The notes under the pieces: generated by a model
The model's input: the letters and a program-made list of their open reading frames with translations, nothing else
Told to the model about the DNA's origin: nothing
Database searches by the model: none
Origin: an uncultured Clostridia bacterium
GTDB taxonomy: Bacteria > Bacillota > Clostridia > Christensenellales > UBA1242
Assembly: GCA_944383415.1 (NCBI GenBank)
Contig: CALWPK010000002.1
Location: 1 to 43,302, forward strand
Reading direction: 5' to 3'
DNA: 43,302 bases
In this document: piece by piece, positions 33,958-43,144 of the stretch
Numbering within the stretch: position 1 is the stretch's first letter
How the letters are laid out: each line of letters begins with the position of its first letter
Program-made: the position numbers and the translations under genes

Positions 33958-34746
33958 TTATTGCATTTTATCAATGTTTCGCTTTATGATTTCTTCCATT
34001 CGGTTTAAAATGTCTTCGTTGATCGCAAGTATATGATATACAAAATTGTTATATTTTTTATATGTTGAAAATGCACCCGCTTCAATGCACAACAATTCTC
34101 CCGGCATCCTATCCCAAGGATTAATTTTCCTGTTTATATGATAGTATATCGCAAATCTGCCACTAGCAAAAAACGCGCACTCGCAACCATAGCTCCCTAA
34201 ATCTCTAAACGACAGACAATCATTTTCAATTTCTTCCATTATATTAAAATTGAGACGCATAACATCTGAATTCTTTGAAAAATCGGCATCAACCAACATA
34301 GTTTTTGGATCGGCAAGACTAACAATTTTCAAGCGCTTTTCATTGAGATATGCTCCCTGATTTCGAATTGCATAATAAAATTCATCCAATTTTGGTATAT
34401 AGATTATTGAAAATTGAGTATTTCCCGCATCGTAAAATGCTAGTTGCACACAAAAAATATGAAAATTATTCATAAAATTGTGCGTTCCGTCTATCGGATC
34501 AATTATCCAAGTGCGGTCCAAAATCTGACTTTGCGAATAGCTTTCTTCGGTCAAAAAATTATCATTTGCAAACGATTTTTTGATATTGTTTATCAAATAT
34601 TGTTCGCTTTCAAAATCTTTGTCCGTCACAAAATCAAATTTCCCTTTGCTCGAAACTTTCCCTGCGCTATGATTAATAATATGTTTCCCAACATATCGAA
34701 TCAATTTCTTCGCTAGTTTAAATTCTTTTTCGTACATAATCTCCAT
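33958..34746 (-). CDS. Inositol monophosphatase-family protein
   Basis: A 262-residue protein with the metal-dependent phosphatase motifs: FVTDKDFESEQYL, LTEES (usual G-E-E replaced by L-T-E), WIIDPIDGTHNF (metal-binding D-P-x-D-G-T) and NPWDRMPGELLCIEAGA (W-D-x-x-x-G). It may hydrolyse inositol phosphate, a sugar phosphate, 3'-phosphoadenosine-5'-phosphate (PAP) or fructose-1,6-bisphosphate; sequence alone does not decide. The start is ambiguous between ATG 34746 and ATG 34737, because the GGAG site is too near the latter and too far from the former. It follows the zinc-ribbon gene by 8 nt and is probably cotranscribed. Confidence 0.85.
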   Translation of the reverse strand: MEIMYEKEFKLAKKLIRYVGKHIINHSAGKVSSKGKFDFVTDKDFESEQYLINNIKKSFANDNFLTEESYSQSQILDRTWIIDPIDGTHNFMNNFHIFCVQLAFYDAGNTQFSIIYIPKLDEFYYAIRNQGAYLNEKRLKIVSLADPKTMLVDADFSKNSDVMRLNFNIMEEIENDCLSFRDLGSYGCECAFFASGRFAIYYHINRKINPWDRMPGELLCIEAGAFSTYKKYNNFVYHILAINEDILNRMEEIIKRNIDKMQ

Positions 34747-34754
34747 CCACGAAT

Positions 34755-35264
34755 CTATTGGATCTCCTCTTTTGAAAATGTCATATCACAATATGGGCAA
34801 TGCCATTTGTCCCCGTCTTGTTCCAACTTTCCACCGCAGTTGTTGCACTTTTTGATATGCAATTTTTGCATAGGCTTTTGTTTATCATTCAATTTTATTG
34901 TCTCGCCGTCATAGATATATCCCACAAGATATTTTTTGTTAATTGCTTTGTATATTTCCGTTTGAACATCTTTTTCTCTCATAGATAGTTGCTGTGCTAT
35001 TTCGCTGTTCGTGAGTAGATTTTCCTCCACCACAGCCTCCACCACACGCTTGGTCTTTCTCTTGCCCGCATAAGATATCCAAAGAAGCGGAGAACCATAA
35101 AAACCAAACACCACGAACACTATCCCCAACGTCATCACAATCCAATTTTTCCCCGCAAACATAGCGATGAGCGGGATCCCAACGACAAACAAAACGCTCG
35201 CTATTATTGATATAATGAGCATTTTCGTTTCATCTTTCTTAATATTCTTCATATTTTCTTTCAT
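34755..35264 (-). CDS. Membrane protein with winged-helix-like and zinc-ribbon regions
   Basis: About 169 residues. Two membrane segments (ISIIASVLFVVGIPLIAMFA; a second about VMTLGIVFVVFGFYGSPLLW) are followed by a cytoplasmic part with a helix-turn-helix-like stretch (LLTNSEIAQQLSMREKDVQT). A C-terminal zinc ribbon (CNNCGG...WHCPYCDM) closes it. The combination suggests a membrane-tethered regulator or a small PCI/PspC-like protein; the role is unknown. The ATG at 35264 is chosen because TATAAT ends 6 nt before it; an in-frame upstream ATG (35291) would place the -10 box inside the gene. Confidence 0.6.
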   Translation of the reverse strand: MKENMKNIKKDETKMLIISIIASVLFVVGIPLIAMFAGKNWIVMTLGIVFVVFGFYGSPLLWISYAGKRKTKRVVEAVVEENLLTNSEIAQQLSMREKDVQTEIYKAINKKYLVGYIYDGETIKLNDKQKPMQKLHIKKCNNCGGKLEQDGDKWHCPYCDMTFSKEEIQ

Positions 35265-35769
35265 ATCTATATTATATAATATTTTTTGCAAATATAAAAA
35301 TGATTTTATCTAAAAATCAAAATTTTATGGCATACACTCATACTTTTGCGAATGAAAGTTGAAAAATAACCGGCTTTTTGTAGACTTTCGTAATATTACT
35401 ACTCCTGTTCTCAATATCTCAATGAACGGAACTCGCTACACAGATTATTTATGATACAACATATTGTATTTGATTGAAATGTCAATATTTTATACAAAAT
35501 AACGTTGAAATACTTATCAAAAAATATTTATACTACTTTCATATCCATATATAAATAATGAATTGAATTAAAATTTATCTTATTTGGAAAAAGTTTAGAA
35601 ATAGATTAACAAATATACTATTCAACGCTAAACTATCGAAAGCAATTTGCTGTTTGATAATAAATTGCCAAAGATTGATATGTATTTATGATAATTTATC
35701 ATAGATCTATACAGATTTTACGAAATTGTTGCAAACGCTTATACATTTTACGAAACTAATGAAAACACG
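35265..35769. other. Gene-free intergenic region with small repeats
   Basis: About 500 nt without a coding frame. It contains a dyad ATACAA (35454-35459) CATA TTGTAT (35464-35469). Near the end of the Crp/Fnr gene there is an imperfect tandem repeat of about 31 nt: a unit TATACA...TTTTACGAAA...AAAC occurs at about 35709-35739 and again at 35740-35771. No RNA gene was recognised. Confidence 0.5.
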
Positions 35770-36474
35770 TTAATACTTTATCTTGTTATTAAATATATGA
35801 AATTGGCGTTTGTCATAATCAATCAAGCCCTCTTTTTTCATTTTGCTTAGTTCGTTAGACATAGCACTCCTGTCCACAGATAAATAATTCGCAAGTTCGG
35901 TGATGTTGAAAGGAATTTCAAAATAGTCAGATTTTGCTCGCTCGCTCATCAAACCAAGATATGAGAGCAATTTCTCCCTCGTAGATTTTTTTGATAGATG
36001 TGTCAGTTTGTCAAGCAGTTTCAAATTGCTTTCCGCTACCAATCTCATCAGATTTTTGACAACAAAATCGTGACGCTTGCACCTATTCTCGCACGGATTT
36101 ATCAGCCTGTGCTTATTCATAAATAATACCAAAGTCTTTTCTGTGGCAATCACGCTATCTTTATAAAACTCATCCCCCGCATACGCAGATTCCACTCCAT
36201 AAACGTCACCCTTTTTCAACTGCATCACTATTGAAATGTTGCCTAAAATATCAATATTTTCTACAATTCCGCCACCTTTTAGGATCAAAATAATATCCTC
36301 AATCCTATTTCCTTGTGTAATGATATTTTCATTTTTGTCAAACGTTTTGAACTTCGTTTTGAAACAAAACATCATAGCCTGACAGTCAAATTCAGACGCA
36401 AAATCAAAAATTTTGGTAGCCTTTAATTCTTGAAAATATTCCATAAATTCATAAATTTGTTGTAAAAACAACAC
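35770..36474 (-). CDS. Crp/Fnr-family transcriptional regulator
   Basis: A 234-residue product from GTG 36474 (224 from ATG 36444, which begins MEYFQEL). The cyclic-nucleotide-binding fold is visible (NENIITQGNRIEDIILILKG, KKGDVYGVESAYAG). A C-terminal winged helix follows, with FNITELANYLSVDRSAMSNE as recognition region. There is no N-terminal Fnr Fe-S cysteine cluster; cysteines at PCENRCKRHD are in the dimerisation-helix region. The ligand is unknown. It is divergent from nrdDG, its consensus promoter overlaps the nrd promoter region, and a dyad lies at its start, so it is well placed to control itself and anaerobic nucleotide reduction. Confidence 0.85.
   Translation of the reverse strand: MLFLQQIYEFMEYFQELKATKIFDFASEFDCQAMMFCFKTKFKTFDKNENIITQGNRIEDIILILKGGGIVENIDILGNISIVMQLKKGDVYGVESAYAGDEFYKDSVIATEKTLVLFMNKHRLINPCENRCKRHDFVVKNLMRLVAESNLKLLDKLTHLSKKSTREKLLSYLGLMSERAKSDYFEIPFNITELANYLSVDRSAMSNELSKMKKEGLIDYDKRQFHIFNNKIKY
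36458..36473. promoter_or_regulatory. Dyad at the crp-like gene start
   Basis: TGTTGT (36458-36463), AAAA, ACAACA (36468-36473): perfect 6-bp arms just downstream of the crp promoter and upstream of the nrdD promoter. A candidate operator for autoregulation. Confidence 0.5.
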
Positions 36475-36487
36475 TTTTTATACTTCC

Positions 36488-36516
36488 ATTATAGTATAAT
36501 AGATGTGTAATGTCAA
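36488..36516 (-). promoter_or_regulatory. Consensus promoter of the Crp/Fnr-like gene
   Basis: On the minus strand TTGACA (36516-36511), a 17-nt spacer and TATAAT (36493-36488): a perfect match to the sigma-70/sigma-A consensus. An oppositely directed TATAAT (36495-36500) is placed for nrdD, so the two promoters overlap. Confidence 0.85.
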
Positions 36517-36535
36517 ACAAATCAAGGTTGTTTGA
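36513..36535. promoter_or_regulatory. Inverted repeat in the nrdD leader
   Basis: TCAAACAA (36513-36520), 7 nt, TTGTTTGA (36528-36535). It lies between the nrdD -10 and its AGGAGGA ribosome site and overlaps the -35 box of the divergent gene: an operator or leader hairpin. It does not resemble an NrdR box. Confidence 0.5.
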
Positions 36536-36550
36536 TCATAGGAGGAATTT

Positions 36551-38731
36551 ATGAAAGTTATCAAGCGTAATGGACAAGAAGTTATCTTCAATCCAGACAA
36601 AATCCGAATCGCTGTCACTAAGGCAAACAATTCGGTAGACGAGATAGGCAAGCGTCTCACCTCATCTCAGATTGACACTATTGTCAATGAAGTTGTGAAT
36701 GAATGTGAGGGAATGGGACGTGCTGTCGGGGTGGAAGAAATTCAGGATATGGTGGAATTCGCCATAATGAAACAAAAGGCTTATGTGGTGGCGAAAAACT
36801 ATATCACATATCGCTATGATAGACAACTAGCAAGGCAGGCAAACACCACAGATGAAAAAGTGTTTGCACTGATTGATTTGAAAAATGAAGAGATCAAGCA
36901 AGAAAACTCGAATAAAAATCCTACAGTCAACAGCGTTCAGCGCGATTATATGGCGGGTGAGATGAGCAAAGATTTGACCAAACGTTTCCTTTTGCCTCAT
37001 CATATATGGAAAGCACACGAAGATGGTATCATTCACTTCCACGATGCTGACTATTTCGCACAACGTATGCACAACTGTGATCTTGTCAATCTTGAAGATA
37101 TGTTGCAAAATGGCACAGTAATATCAAATACTATGATTGAGCGTCCACATTCTTTCTCCACCGCTTGCAATATTGCCACTCAGATCGTAGCACAAGTGGC
37201 ATCCAGCCAATATGGCGGTCAGAGTATCAGTATGGCACATCTTGCACCATTTGTTGACGTCAGCCGAAAAAAGATTAGACAAGAAGTGGAAAAAGAACTA
37301 AAACTAGTGACTGACAAAATCAACACCGACCTATTAGACAAAATCACAGAACAGCGTGTCAGAAAAGAGATTAATCGTGGAGTACAGACCATTCAATACC
37401 AAGTGATCACTTTGATGACCACCAATGGACAAGCGCCATTCGTGACAGAATTCTTGTATCTAGGCGAGGCGAAAAACGAACGTGAAAAACAAGACCTTGC
37501 ACTTATCATAGAAGAGACTTTGCAACAAAGATATGATGGAGTGAAGAATGAAAAAGGTGTTCCTATCACCCCAGCGTTCCCAAAGATCGTATACGTCTTG
37601 GAAGAGGACAACATTCATCCAGACAGCAAATACTATTATTTGACCGAACTTGCTGCAAAATGTACTGCGAAACGACTTGTTCCTGACTATATTAGCGAAA
37701 AGAAAATGCTTGAGTTGAAAGTGGACAAAAACGGTGAGGGTCATTGCTACCCTTGTATGGGGTGCCGATCGTTCTTGACTCCTTATGTCGACGAAAATGG
37801 TCAGCCAAAATATTATGGAAGATTCAATCAAGGAGTGGTGACTATCAACCTTATAGACATTGCGCTATCCAGCGAGAAGGATATGGATAAATTCTGGAAG
37901 ATATTTGATGAGCGTATGAATCTATGCCACGAGGCGTTGCGTTGTAGACACCTTAGATTGCTAGGAACCACCTCCGACGTGGCACCAATACTATGGCAAC
38001 ACGGTGCTATCTCAAGGCTGAAACCGGGTGAAAAGATAGACAAACTCTTGTTCGGTGGATATTCTACTATATCATTAGGCTATGCTGGTCTATGGGAGAC
38101 TGTGTTCTATCTAAATGGTCATAAATTGACAGAGCCAGAAGGTGAAGAATTGGGACTTCAGATAATGAAGAAACTCAATGAATATACCAAGAAATGGAAA
38201 CAGGCAGAAAACATTGACTATTCACTATATGGCACTCCACTTGAAAGCACTACATACAAGTTTGCAAAATGCTTACAACGAAGATTCGGTATCATTCCAG
38301 GCGTTACGGACAAAAATTATGTCACAAACAGTTATCACGTGCACGTGACTGAACCAATTGATGCGTTTGAAAAACTAAAATTGGAAAGTGAATTCCAAGC
38401 ATTGAGTCCAGGCGGTGCTATTAGTTATGTAGAAGTACCTAATATGCAAGACAACATCCAGGCTGTATTGCAAGTGATCAAATATATCTATGACAACATT
38501 ATGTACGCCGAACTCAACACGAAATCTGACTATTGTCAAGTGTGCGGATATGATGGCGAAATTCAAATCGAAGAAGACAATGACGGAAAACTCATCTGGG
38601 TATGCCCGCATTGTGGCAACAAGGATCAAACAAAAATGAACGTTGCAAGACGTACTTGTGGTTATATTGGAAGTCAGTTCTGGAATCAAGGTAGGACGCA
38701 AGAAATTCGAGACAGAGTGTTGCATCTATAA
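36551..38731 (+). CDS. nrdD: Anaerobic (class III) ribonucleoside-triphosphate reductase
   Basis: A 726-residue protein. It has an N-terminal ATP-cone (MKVIKRNGQEVIFNPDKIRI), the catalytic barrel (NLEDMLQNGT, FNQGVVTINL), a zinc-binding C-terminal part (CQVCG and CPHCG) and the glycyl-radical loop RRTCGYIG with the radical glycine at about 704. It reduces ribonucleotides to deoxyribonucleotides under strict anaerobiosis and needs NrdG for activation, encoded 36 nt downstream. Length and all motifs are normal. A strong AGGAGG ribosome site precedes the ATG. The shared, dyad-rich intergenic region with the Crp/Fnr gene suggests redox- or metabolite-linked control. Confidence 0.97.
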   Translation: MKVIKRNGQEVIFNPDKIRIAVTKANNSVDEIGKRLTSSQIDTIVNEVVNECEGMGRAVGVEEIQDMVEFAIMKQKAYVVAKNYITYRYDRQLARQANTTDEKVFALIDLKNEEIKQENSNKNPTVNSVQRDYMAGEMSKDLTKRFLLPHHIWKAHEDGIIHFHDADYFAQRMHNCDLVNLEDMLQNGTVISNTMIERPHSFSTACNIATQIVAQVASSQYGGQSISMAHLAPFVDVSRKKIRQEVEKELKLVTDKINTDLLDKITEQRVRKEINRGVQTIQYQVITLMTTNGQAPFVTEFLYLGEAKNEREKQDLALIIEETLQQRYDGVKNEKGVPITPAFPKIVYVLEEDNIHPDSKYYYLTELAAKCTAKRLVPDYISEKKMLELKVDKNGEGHCYPCMGCRSFLTPYVDENGQPKYYGRFNQGVVTINLIDIALSSEKDMDKFWKIFDERMNLCHEALRCRHLRLLGTTSDVAPILWQHGAISRLKPGEKIDKLLFGGYSTISLGYAGLWETVFYLNGHKLTEPEGEELGLQIMKKLNEYTKKWKQAENIDYSLYGTPLESTTYKFAKCLQRRFGIIPGVTDKNYVTNSYHVHVTEPIDAFEKLKLESEFQALSPGGAISYVEVPNMQDNIQAVLQVIKYIYDNIMYAELNTKSDYCQVCGYDGEIQIEEDNDGKLIWVCPHCGNKDQTKMNVARRTCGYIGSQFWNQGRTQEIRDRVLHL

Positions 38732-38767
38732 ATCGACCGATAATATCTCCACATTATAAAGGAAAAT

Positions 38768-39325
38768 ATGAATTACGGAAATATAAAATATTATGATATT
38801 GCTAATGGTGAGGGCGTGCGCGTGTCATTATTCGTCAGCGGATGCACTCATCATTGCAAAAATTGTTTCAACAAAGAGACGTGGGACTTCAATTACGGCA
38901 AGCCTTTCACAAAAGAAACAGAAGATGATATCATCGCGCATCTCTCACCTGATTATATCAATGGATTGACCCTGCTCGGAGGAGAGCCAATGGAGCCTGC
39001 CAATCAGCATACACTCCTTCCATTTGTAAAACGAGTCAAAGCATTGTACCCAAACAAAACAATATGGTGTTATTCTGGATATTTATTCGATAGCGAACTA
39101 TTATCTCCTAGCAGAGCCCATTGCCCTTTCACTCGCGAATTATTGTCATATATAGATATTTTGGTGGACGGGGAATTTAAGGAGGAATTGAAGGACATCA
39201 CCCTTCGATTCAAGGGTAGTAGCAATCAACGCGTGATAGACGTGCAGAAGAGTTTGAAAGAAAATAAAATCGTATTGAGCATATATAATGACAAAAAAAA
39301 TTCAGATTTCCACAAAATTTACTAA
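38768..39325 (+). CDS. nrdG: Anaerobic ribonucleotide reductase activating protein
   Basis: A 185-residue radical-SAM enzyme. The cluster motif C-x3-C-x2-C is at C26, C30 and C33 (SGCTHHCKNCFN), and LTLLGGEPMEP provides the SAM-binding glycine/glutamate motif. It uses SAM and a 4Fe-4S cluster to generate the glycyl radical on NrdD. It is directly downstream of nrdD with an AAAGGAAA site and ends inside a terminator hairpin. Complete; nothing unusual apart from a short lysine-rich tail. Confidence 0.95.
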   Translation: MNYGNIKYYDIANGEGVRVSLFVSGCTHHCKNCFNKETWDFNYGKPFTKETEDDIIAHLSPDYINGLTLLGGEPMEPANQHTLLPFVKRVKALYPNKTIWCYSGYLFDSELLSPSRAHCPFTRELLSYIDILVDGEFKEELKDITLRFKGSSNQRVIDVQKSLKENKIVLSIYNDKKNSDFHKIY

Positions 39326-39339
39326 AATTGTGGAAATCT
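39304..39339 (+). terminator. Terminator overlapping the nrdG stop codon
   Basis: AGATTTCCACAA (39304-39315) pairs with TTGTGGAAATCT (39328-39339), followed by T's. The nrdG stop codon (39323-39325) is inside the loop. Confidence 0.9.
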
Positions 39340-39532
39340 TTTTTATATAATCTTAATTGATAATTTATTAAAATTTTAAGTGTTTTTAAATTATAATTTA
39401 ATTTTTATTAAATTATCATATTTTAATAACTAAATTTTTAATTTTTTGATTATTTTTATTATTATTTTTAACATTTATTATTTTTAAATAAATATTTAAT
39501 AGTGCGGTTTAATGATTTTTTATTATCAATTT
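39340..39532. other. AT-rich spacer between convergent genes
   Basis: Nearly all A/T; no coding frame and no further hairpin with GC content was seen. Confidence 0.6.
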
Positions 39533-40384
39533 TTATTGAATATTATTTTCAGGTTTTTGAGATTGATTTTTCTTCTTAATCAAAAATGCTATTAGCAAAA
39601 GTATTCCGCTGACCGCTACGCTCACACCAACTAATGTAAGTATACAATTTGCTCTATTGGCAATGTTGTAATACAGCACCAATTCTTCAGATAAATTTGC
39701 ACCATCGATCACCCAAGTGTGATAATATTTGCCATCCATTTTCGTGACGAAATCTGCGTTGCTATGTTCTCTAGACAAATCCGTAGTATAGGTATACAAA
39801 AGTTCATTGTTTTCACTTTCTACTAAATTCGGATAATTCATTGAATAATATGCATTCAGACGTTCATATAGATCAGAATAATTCACAAAGGTAGATAACC
39901 CATAATAATAAATTCTATCATAGAAGAAATGACTCTCAGTCTCAGTCTTTGCTGTGCTTGTGCTAGTGATACCATAATAGTATCTATACACATCCATATT
40001 TTTGAATCTTATTCCTATCACATAGGTATCATCTTCCCACCTATCTCCTATGACCTCAATGCCACTCAGAAAACTATTCAAAGTAGTAATAGTGTCTTGA
40101 TCTAAAGAATTCATAATATCTAAACTGACTTTCATATTAAAATTATTCACAATTTGTCTTGCCTCGTTGAGACTGGATGAAGACACCCTATTTTTTATCT
40201 CTTCCACGCTATATCCAGCACTTACGATTTCCTCTTCCTGCAATGTGACATAAAGCAATTCGTCAATCGTCCCGTCCTCGTTCGTAACAGTCATAGATCT
40301 CACGCTCGCACACGCACTCAAACAAAGCACTACCACAAGTAGCATAAGACAAAATATTAAACGATAAATTTTGCTCTTTGCCAT
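39533..40384 (-). CDS. Unknown lipoprotein with C-terminal membrane helix
   Basis: A 283-residue protein. A lipoprotein signal peptide ends with L-S-A-C25 (LLVVVLCLSACASV). The extracellular body of about 220 residues is rich in Tyr, Asn, Ser and Thr (FYDRIYYYGLSTFVNYSDLY). A single transmembrane helix near 255-272 (ILTLVGVSVAVSGILLLIAF) precedes a KKKNQSQK cytoplasmic anchor. It would be held by both lipid and helix. No family was recognised; the layout resembles DUF3153-like or sensory lipoproteins in Bacillota. The ribosome site is weak. It is a single gene between the nrd operon and gyrA. Confidence 0.7.
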   Translation of the reverse strand: MAKSKIYRLIFCLMLLVVVLCLSACASVRSMTVTNEDGTIDELLYVTLQEEEIVSAGYSVEEIKNRVSSSSLNEARQIVNNFNMKVSLDIMNSLDQDTITTLNSFLSGIEVIGDRWEDDTYVIGIRFKNMDVYRYYYGITSTSTAKTETESHFFYDRIYYYGLSTFVNYSDLYERLNAYYSMNYPNLVESENNELLYTYTTDLSREHSNADFVTKMDGKYYHTWVIDGANLSEELVLYYNIANRANCILTLVGVSVAVSGILLLIAFLIKKKNQSQKPENNIQ

Positions 40385-40645
40385 AAAATAATTTATTCCA
40401 TTTAGTTAAAATAAATACTTATTTTTCACTTGGTCTGACAATTGTGATGAATAATTGATTGAAATCATTTGTTTTTTGAAATAATTAATTTCATTTGGCG
40501 ACAATTTTCCTTGCATCTTCAATTGAATATAAAGTCAATCTAACGGCGAAAAATTATACATTTTTTAAATAACAAATCAAATTGTAATATTTATCGATAT
40601 TTTATTTTGACGTTAAAACTTGTATATTGATTATATAAAATTTAC

Positions 40646-43135
40646 CTACTCTTGTTCGTCATCCACTATATCTTCAATATCTTCTGAATTTTCATCCCTT
40701 TCTACCACAGCCACACTCACCACTTTATCATTGGCGCTGACTTTCATAAGCCTTACGCCCAAACTCGTCCTGCTGACAAGGTTGATTGAGTCTGCACTGG
40801 TGCGAATCATCACGCCATCGCCAGAGATTGCCAAGATATCTTTATCCTCATCTATTGGACGCATAGCCACCACTTTGCCAGTCTTGTCATTGAACACGCC
40901 CGCTTTCAAGCCTTTTCCTCGTCTACCTTGAAGTCTATAATCACTGACTTTGCTACGTTTTGCATATCCTTTTTCGGTCACTGTCAATAGATCTAGAGTA
41001 GGATCTATTGCTATCATATCAATGATGTTTTCATCTGGTTCAATCTTCATTCCTTTCACGCCCTGACTGGTCCTGCCGACTAGTCTGATAGCCTTTTCGC
41101 TAAAGCGCAAGCACTTGCCATTATCCGATGCGATCATAAGTTCGTCACCCGGATGCACGATTTTGGCACTGACCAAACTATCTCCCTCATTCAGTCTGAT
41201 TGCGATTTTCCCATTCTTTCGGATATTATCAAATTCGGACAATTTAGTCTTTTTGATCAATCCCTTTTTCGTGGCAAGAACAAGATATGCTGAGTCGTCT
41301 CTATCAAATTTCAAAATTGTGTTTATCTTCTCATTCTCTTCCAATGGTAGCAGGTTCACAAGTGCTCTACCTTTGTTCTGTCTACCAGCCTCTGGGATAT
41401 TGTAGGCGCGCAAGACATAAACTTTCCCTAGATTGCTAAAAAACATCAAATCATCGTGACTATTCACCACGAACATATCCGTCACAACGTCTTCTTCTTT
41501 CGTCTTGTGTGCATTCACGCCACGACCGCCTCTATGCTGAGATTTATATTCACTCACTGGCAGTCTCTTCACATATCCCTGACTAGTCAAAGATATCACC
41601 ACATCGTGCCTTTCGATCAGATCTCCAATATCTATGTCGTCATAATCCATAATAATTTCAGACTTTCGAGGTGTAGGATATTTTTGTTTGATCTCTAATA
41701 ATTCAGTTTTGATAATCTCATTGATTTTACCTTCGTCTGCCAAAATCTCTTTTAGATGGACGATCAAAATTTCCAATTCACCCAACTCAGCATTCAATTT
41801 CTCCACTTCTAGACCAGTGAGACGGCTAAGTTTCATCTCCAAAATTGCATTGGCTTGCCTTTCAGACAAATCAAATCTCGTTTCAAGTTTGGTCAGTGCA
41901 TCATTTTTGTCTTCGCTCTGTTTGATGATCTTGATCACTTCGTCAATATTGTTGACCGCAATCACCAGTCCTTTCAAAATATGTTCACGCTCTTCCGCCT
42001 TTTTCAAATCATACTTCGTGCGTCTAGTGATGACTTCGCGTTGGAATGCGAGGTAATAGTAGATTATTTCTTGCAAATTCAACACTTTTGGACGCCCATC
42101 CACTAGCGCTAGCAAAATGATACCGCTAGACATCTGCAAAGGAGTCTGTTTATACAACTGATTGAGAATAACGTGTGGATTGGCATCTCGTTTCACCTCC
42201 ACCACTATTCGCATACCGTCTCTATCCGACTCGTCTCGCACATCCGATATCCCATCTATCTTTTTATCTTTTGCCAAATTTGCGATTTGAGCAATCAATT
42301 TTGCCTTATTCACCTGATAAGGTATGGCAGTAGCCACGATTCGAAATCTCTTTCCGTTGTCGTATGTCTCAATGTCGGTTTTGGCGCGCATCACCACGCC
42401 TCCACGCCCTGTTTTGTACGCCTGTTTTATCGCATTGTTGCTAAGGATTTCGCCTCCTGTAGGAAAATCTGGTGCAGGGATATACTGCATCAATTCATCT
42501 ATTGTTATATTTGGGTTTTCGATCATTGCTACGACAGCATCTATCACCTCGTTTAGATTGTGAGGTGGAATATTTGTAGCCATTCCTACAGCGATACCAT
42601 CACTACCATTTACGAGCAAATTCGGAAATCTGCTCGGTAAAACTTTTGGCTGAACAGTGGTCGCATCAAAGTTGGGATAAAAATCTACTGTATCTTTATC
42701 AATATCTCGAAGCAACTCTCCTGCAATTTTGCTGAGTCTCGCCTCAGTATAACGATATGCTGCGGCAGGATCGCCATCCACACTACCGAAATTTCCATTC
42801 GGATCAATGAGTGGCTCGTTGATCGTGAAGTCTTGTGCTAGACGCACCAAAGCGTCATACACCGAACTATCTCCGTGCGGATGATATTTACCCAACACGT
42901 CTCCCACAATCTTGGCACACTTTCTGAATGGTTTATCATTGGTGAGCCCCGTCTCATTCATTGAATACAATATTCTTCTATGCACAGGCTTTAGTCCATC
43001 TCGCACATCAGGAAGTGCACGCGACACGTTCACCGCCATAGCATAAGCGATGAAAGATTCCTTCATCTCGTGCTCTACATCTATATCTATATATCTAGTA
43101 TTATCAATTTTTTCAAACATCTCTTTATCTTTCAT
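40646..43135 (-). CDS. gyrA: DNA gyrase subunit A
   Basis: An 829-residue protein. The breakage-reunion domain holds [14 protein letters not shown] (86-99), [18 protein letters not shown] with catalytic Tyr129, and [15 protein letters not shown]. The C-terminal beta-propeller begins with the GyrA-box QHRGGRG, which separates gyrase from topoisomerase IV ParC, and continues with repeated blades ([13 protein letters not shown]). With GyrB it introduces negative supercoils using ATP. The quinolone-resistance positions equal to E. coli S83 and D87 are Ser90 and Asp94, the susceptible-type residues. It starts 9 nt after the gyrB stop, with a TAGGAG site, so gyrBA are one operon. The acidic tail ([15 protein letters not shown]) is typical. 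Confidence 0.97.
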   Translation of the reverse strand: MKDKEMFEKIDNTRYIDIDVEHEMKESFIAYAMAVNVSRALPDVRDGLKPVHRRILYSMNETGLTNDKPFRKCAKIVGDVLGKYHPHGDSSVYDALVRLAQDFTINEPLIDPNGNFGSVDGDPAAAYRYTEARLSKIAGELLRDIDKDTVDFYPNFDATTVQPKVLPSRFPNLLVNGSDGIAVGMATNIPPHNLNEVIDAVVAMIENPNITIDELMQYIPAPDFPTGGEILSNNAIKQAYKTGRGGVVMRAKTDIETYDNGKRFRIVATAIPYQVNKAKLIAQIANLAKDKKIDGISDVRDESDRDGMRIVVEVKRDANPHVILNQLYKQTPLQMSSGIILLALVDGRPKVLNLQEIIYYYLAFQREVITRRTKYDLKKAEEREHILKGLVIAVNNIDEVIKIIKQSEDKNDALTKLETRFDLSERQANAILEMKLSRLTGLEVEKLNAELGELEILIVHLKEILADEGKINEIIKTELLEIKQKYPTPRKSEIIMDYDDIDIGDLIERHDVVISLTSQGYVKRLPVSEYKSQHRGGRGVNAHKTKEEDVVTDMFVVNSHDDLMFFSNLGKVYVLRAYNIPEAGRQNKGRALVNLLPLEENEKINTILKFDRDDSAYLVLATKKGLIKKTKLSEFDNIRKNGKIAIRLNEGDSLVSAKIVHPGDELMIASDNGKCLRFSEKAIRLVGRTSQGVKGMKIEPDENIIDMIAIDPTLDLLTVTEKGYAKRSKVSDYRLQGRRGKGLKAGVFNDKTGKVVAMRPIDEDKDILAISGDGVMIRTSADSINLVSRTSLGVRLMKVSANDKVVSVAVVERDENSEDIEDIVDDEQE

Positions 43136-43144
43136 CTCTTACTC

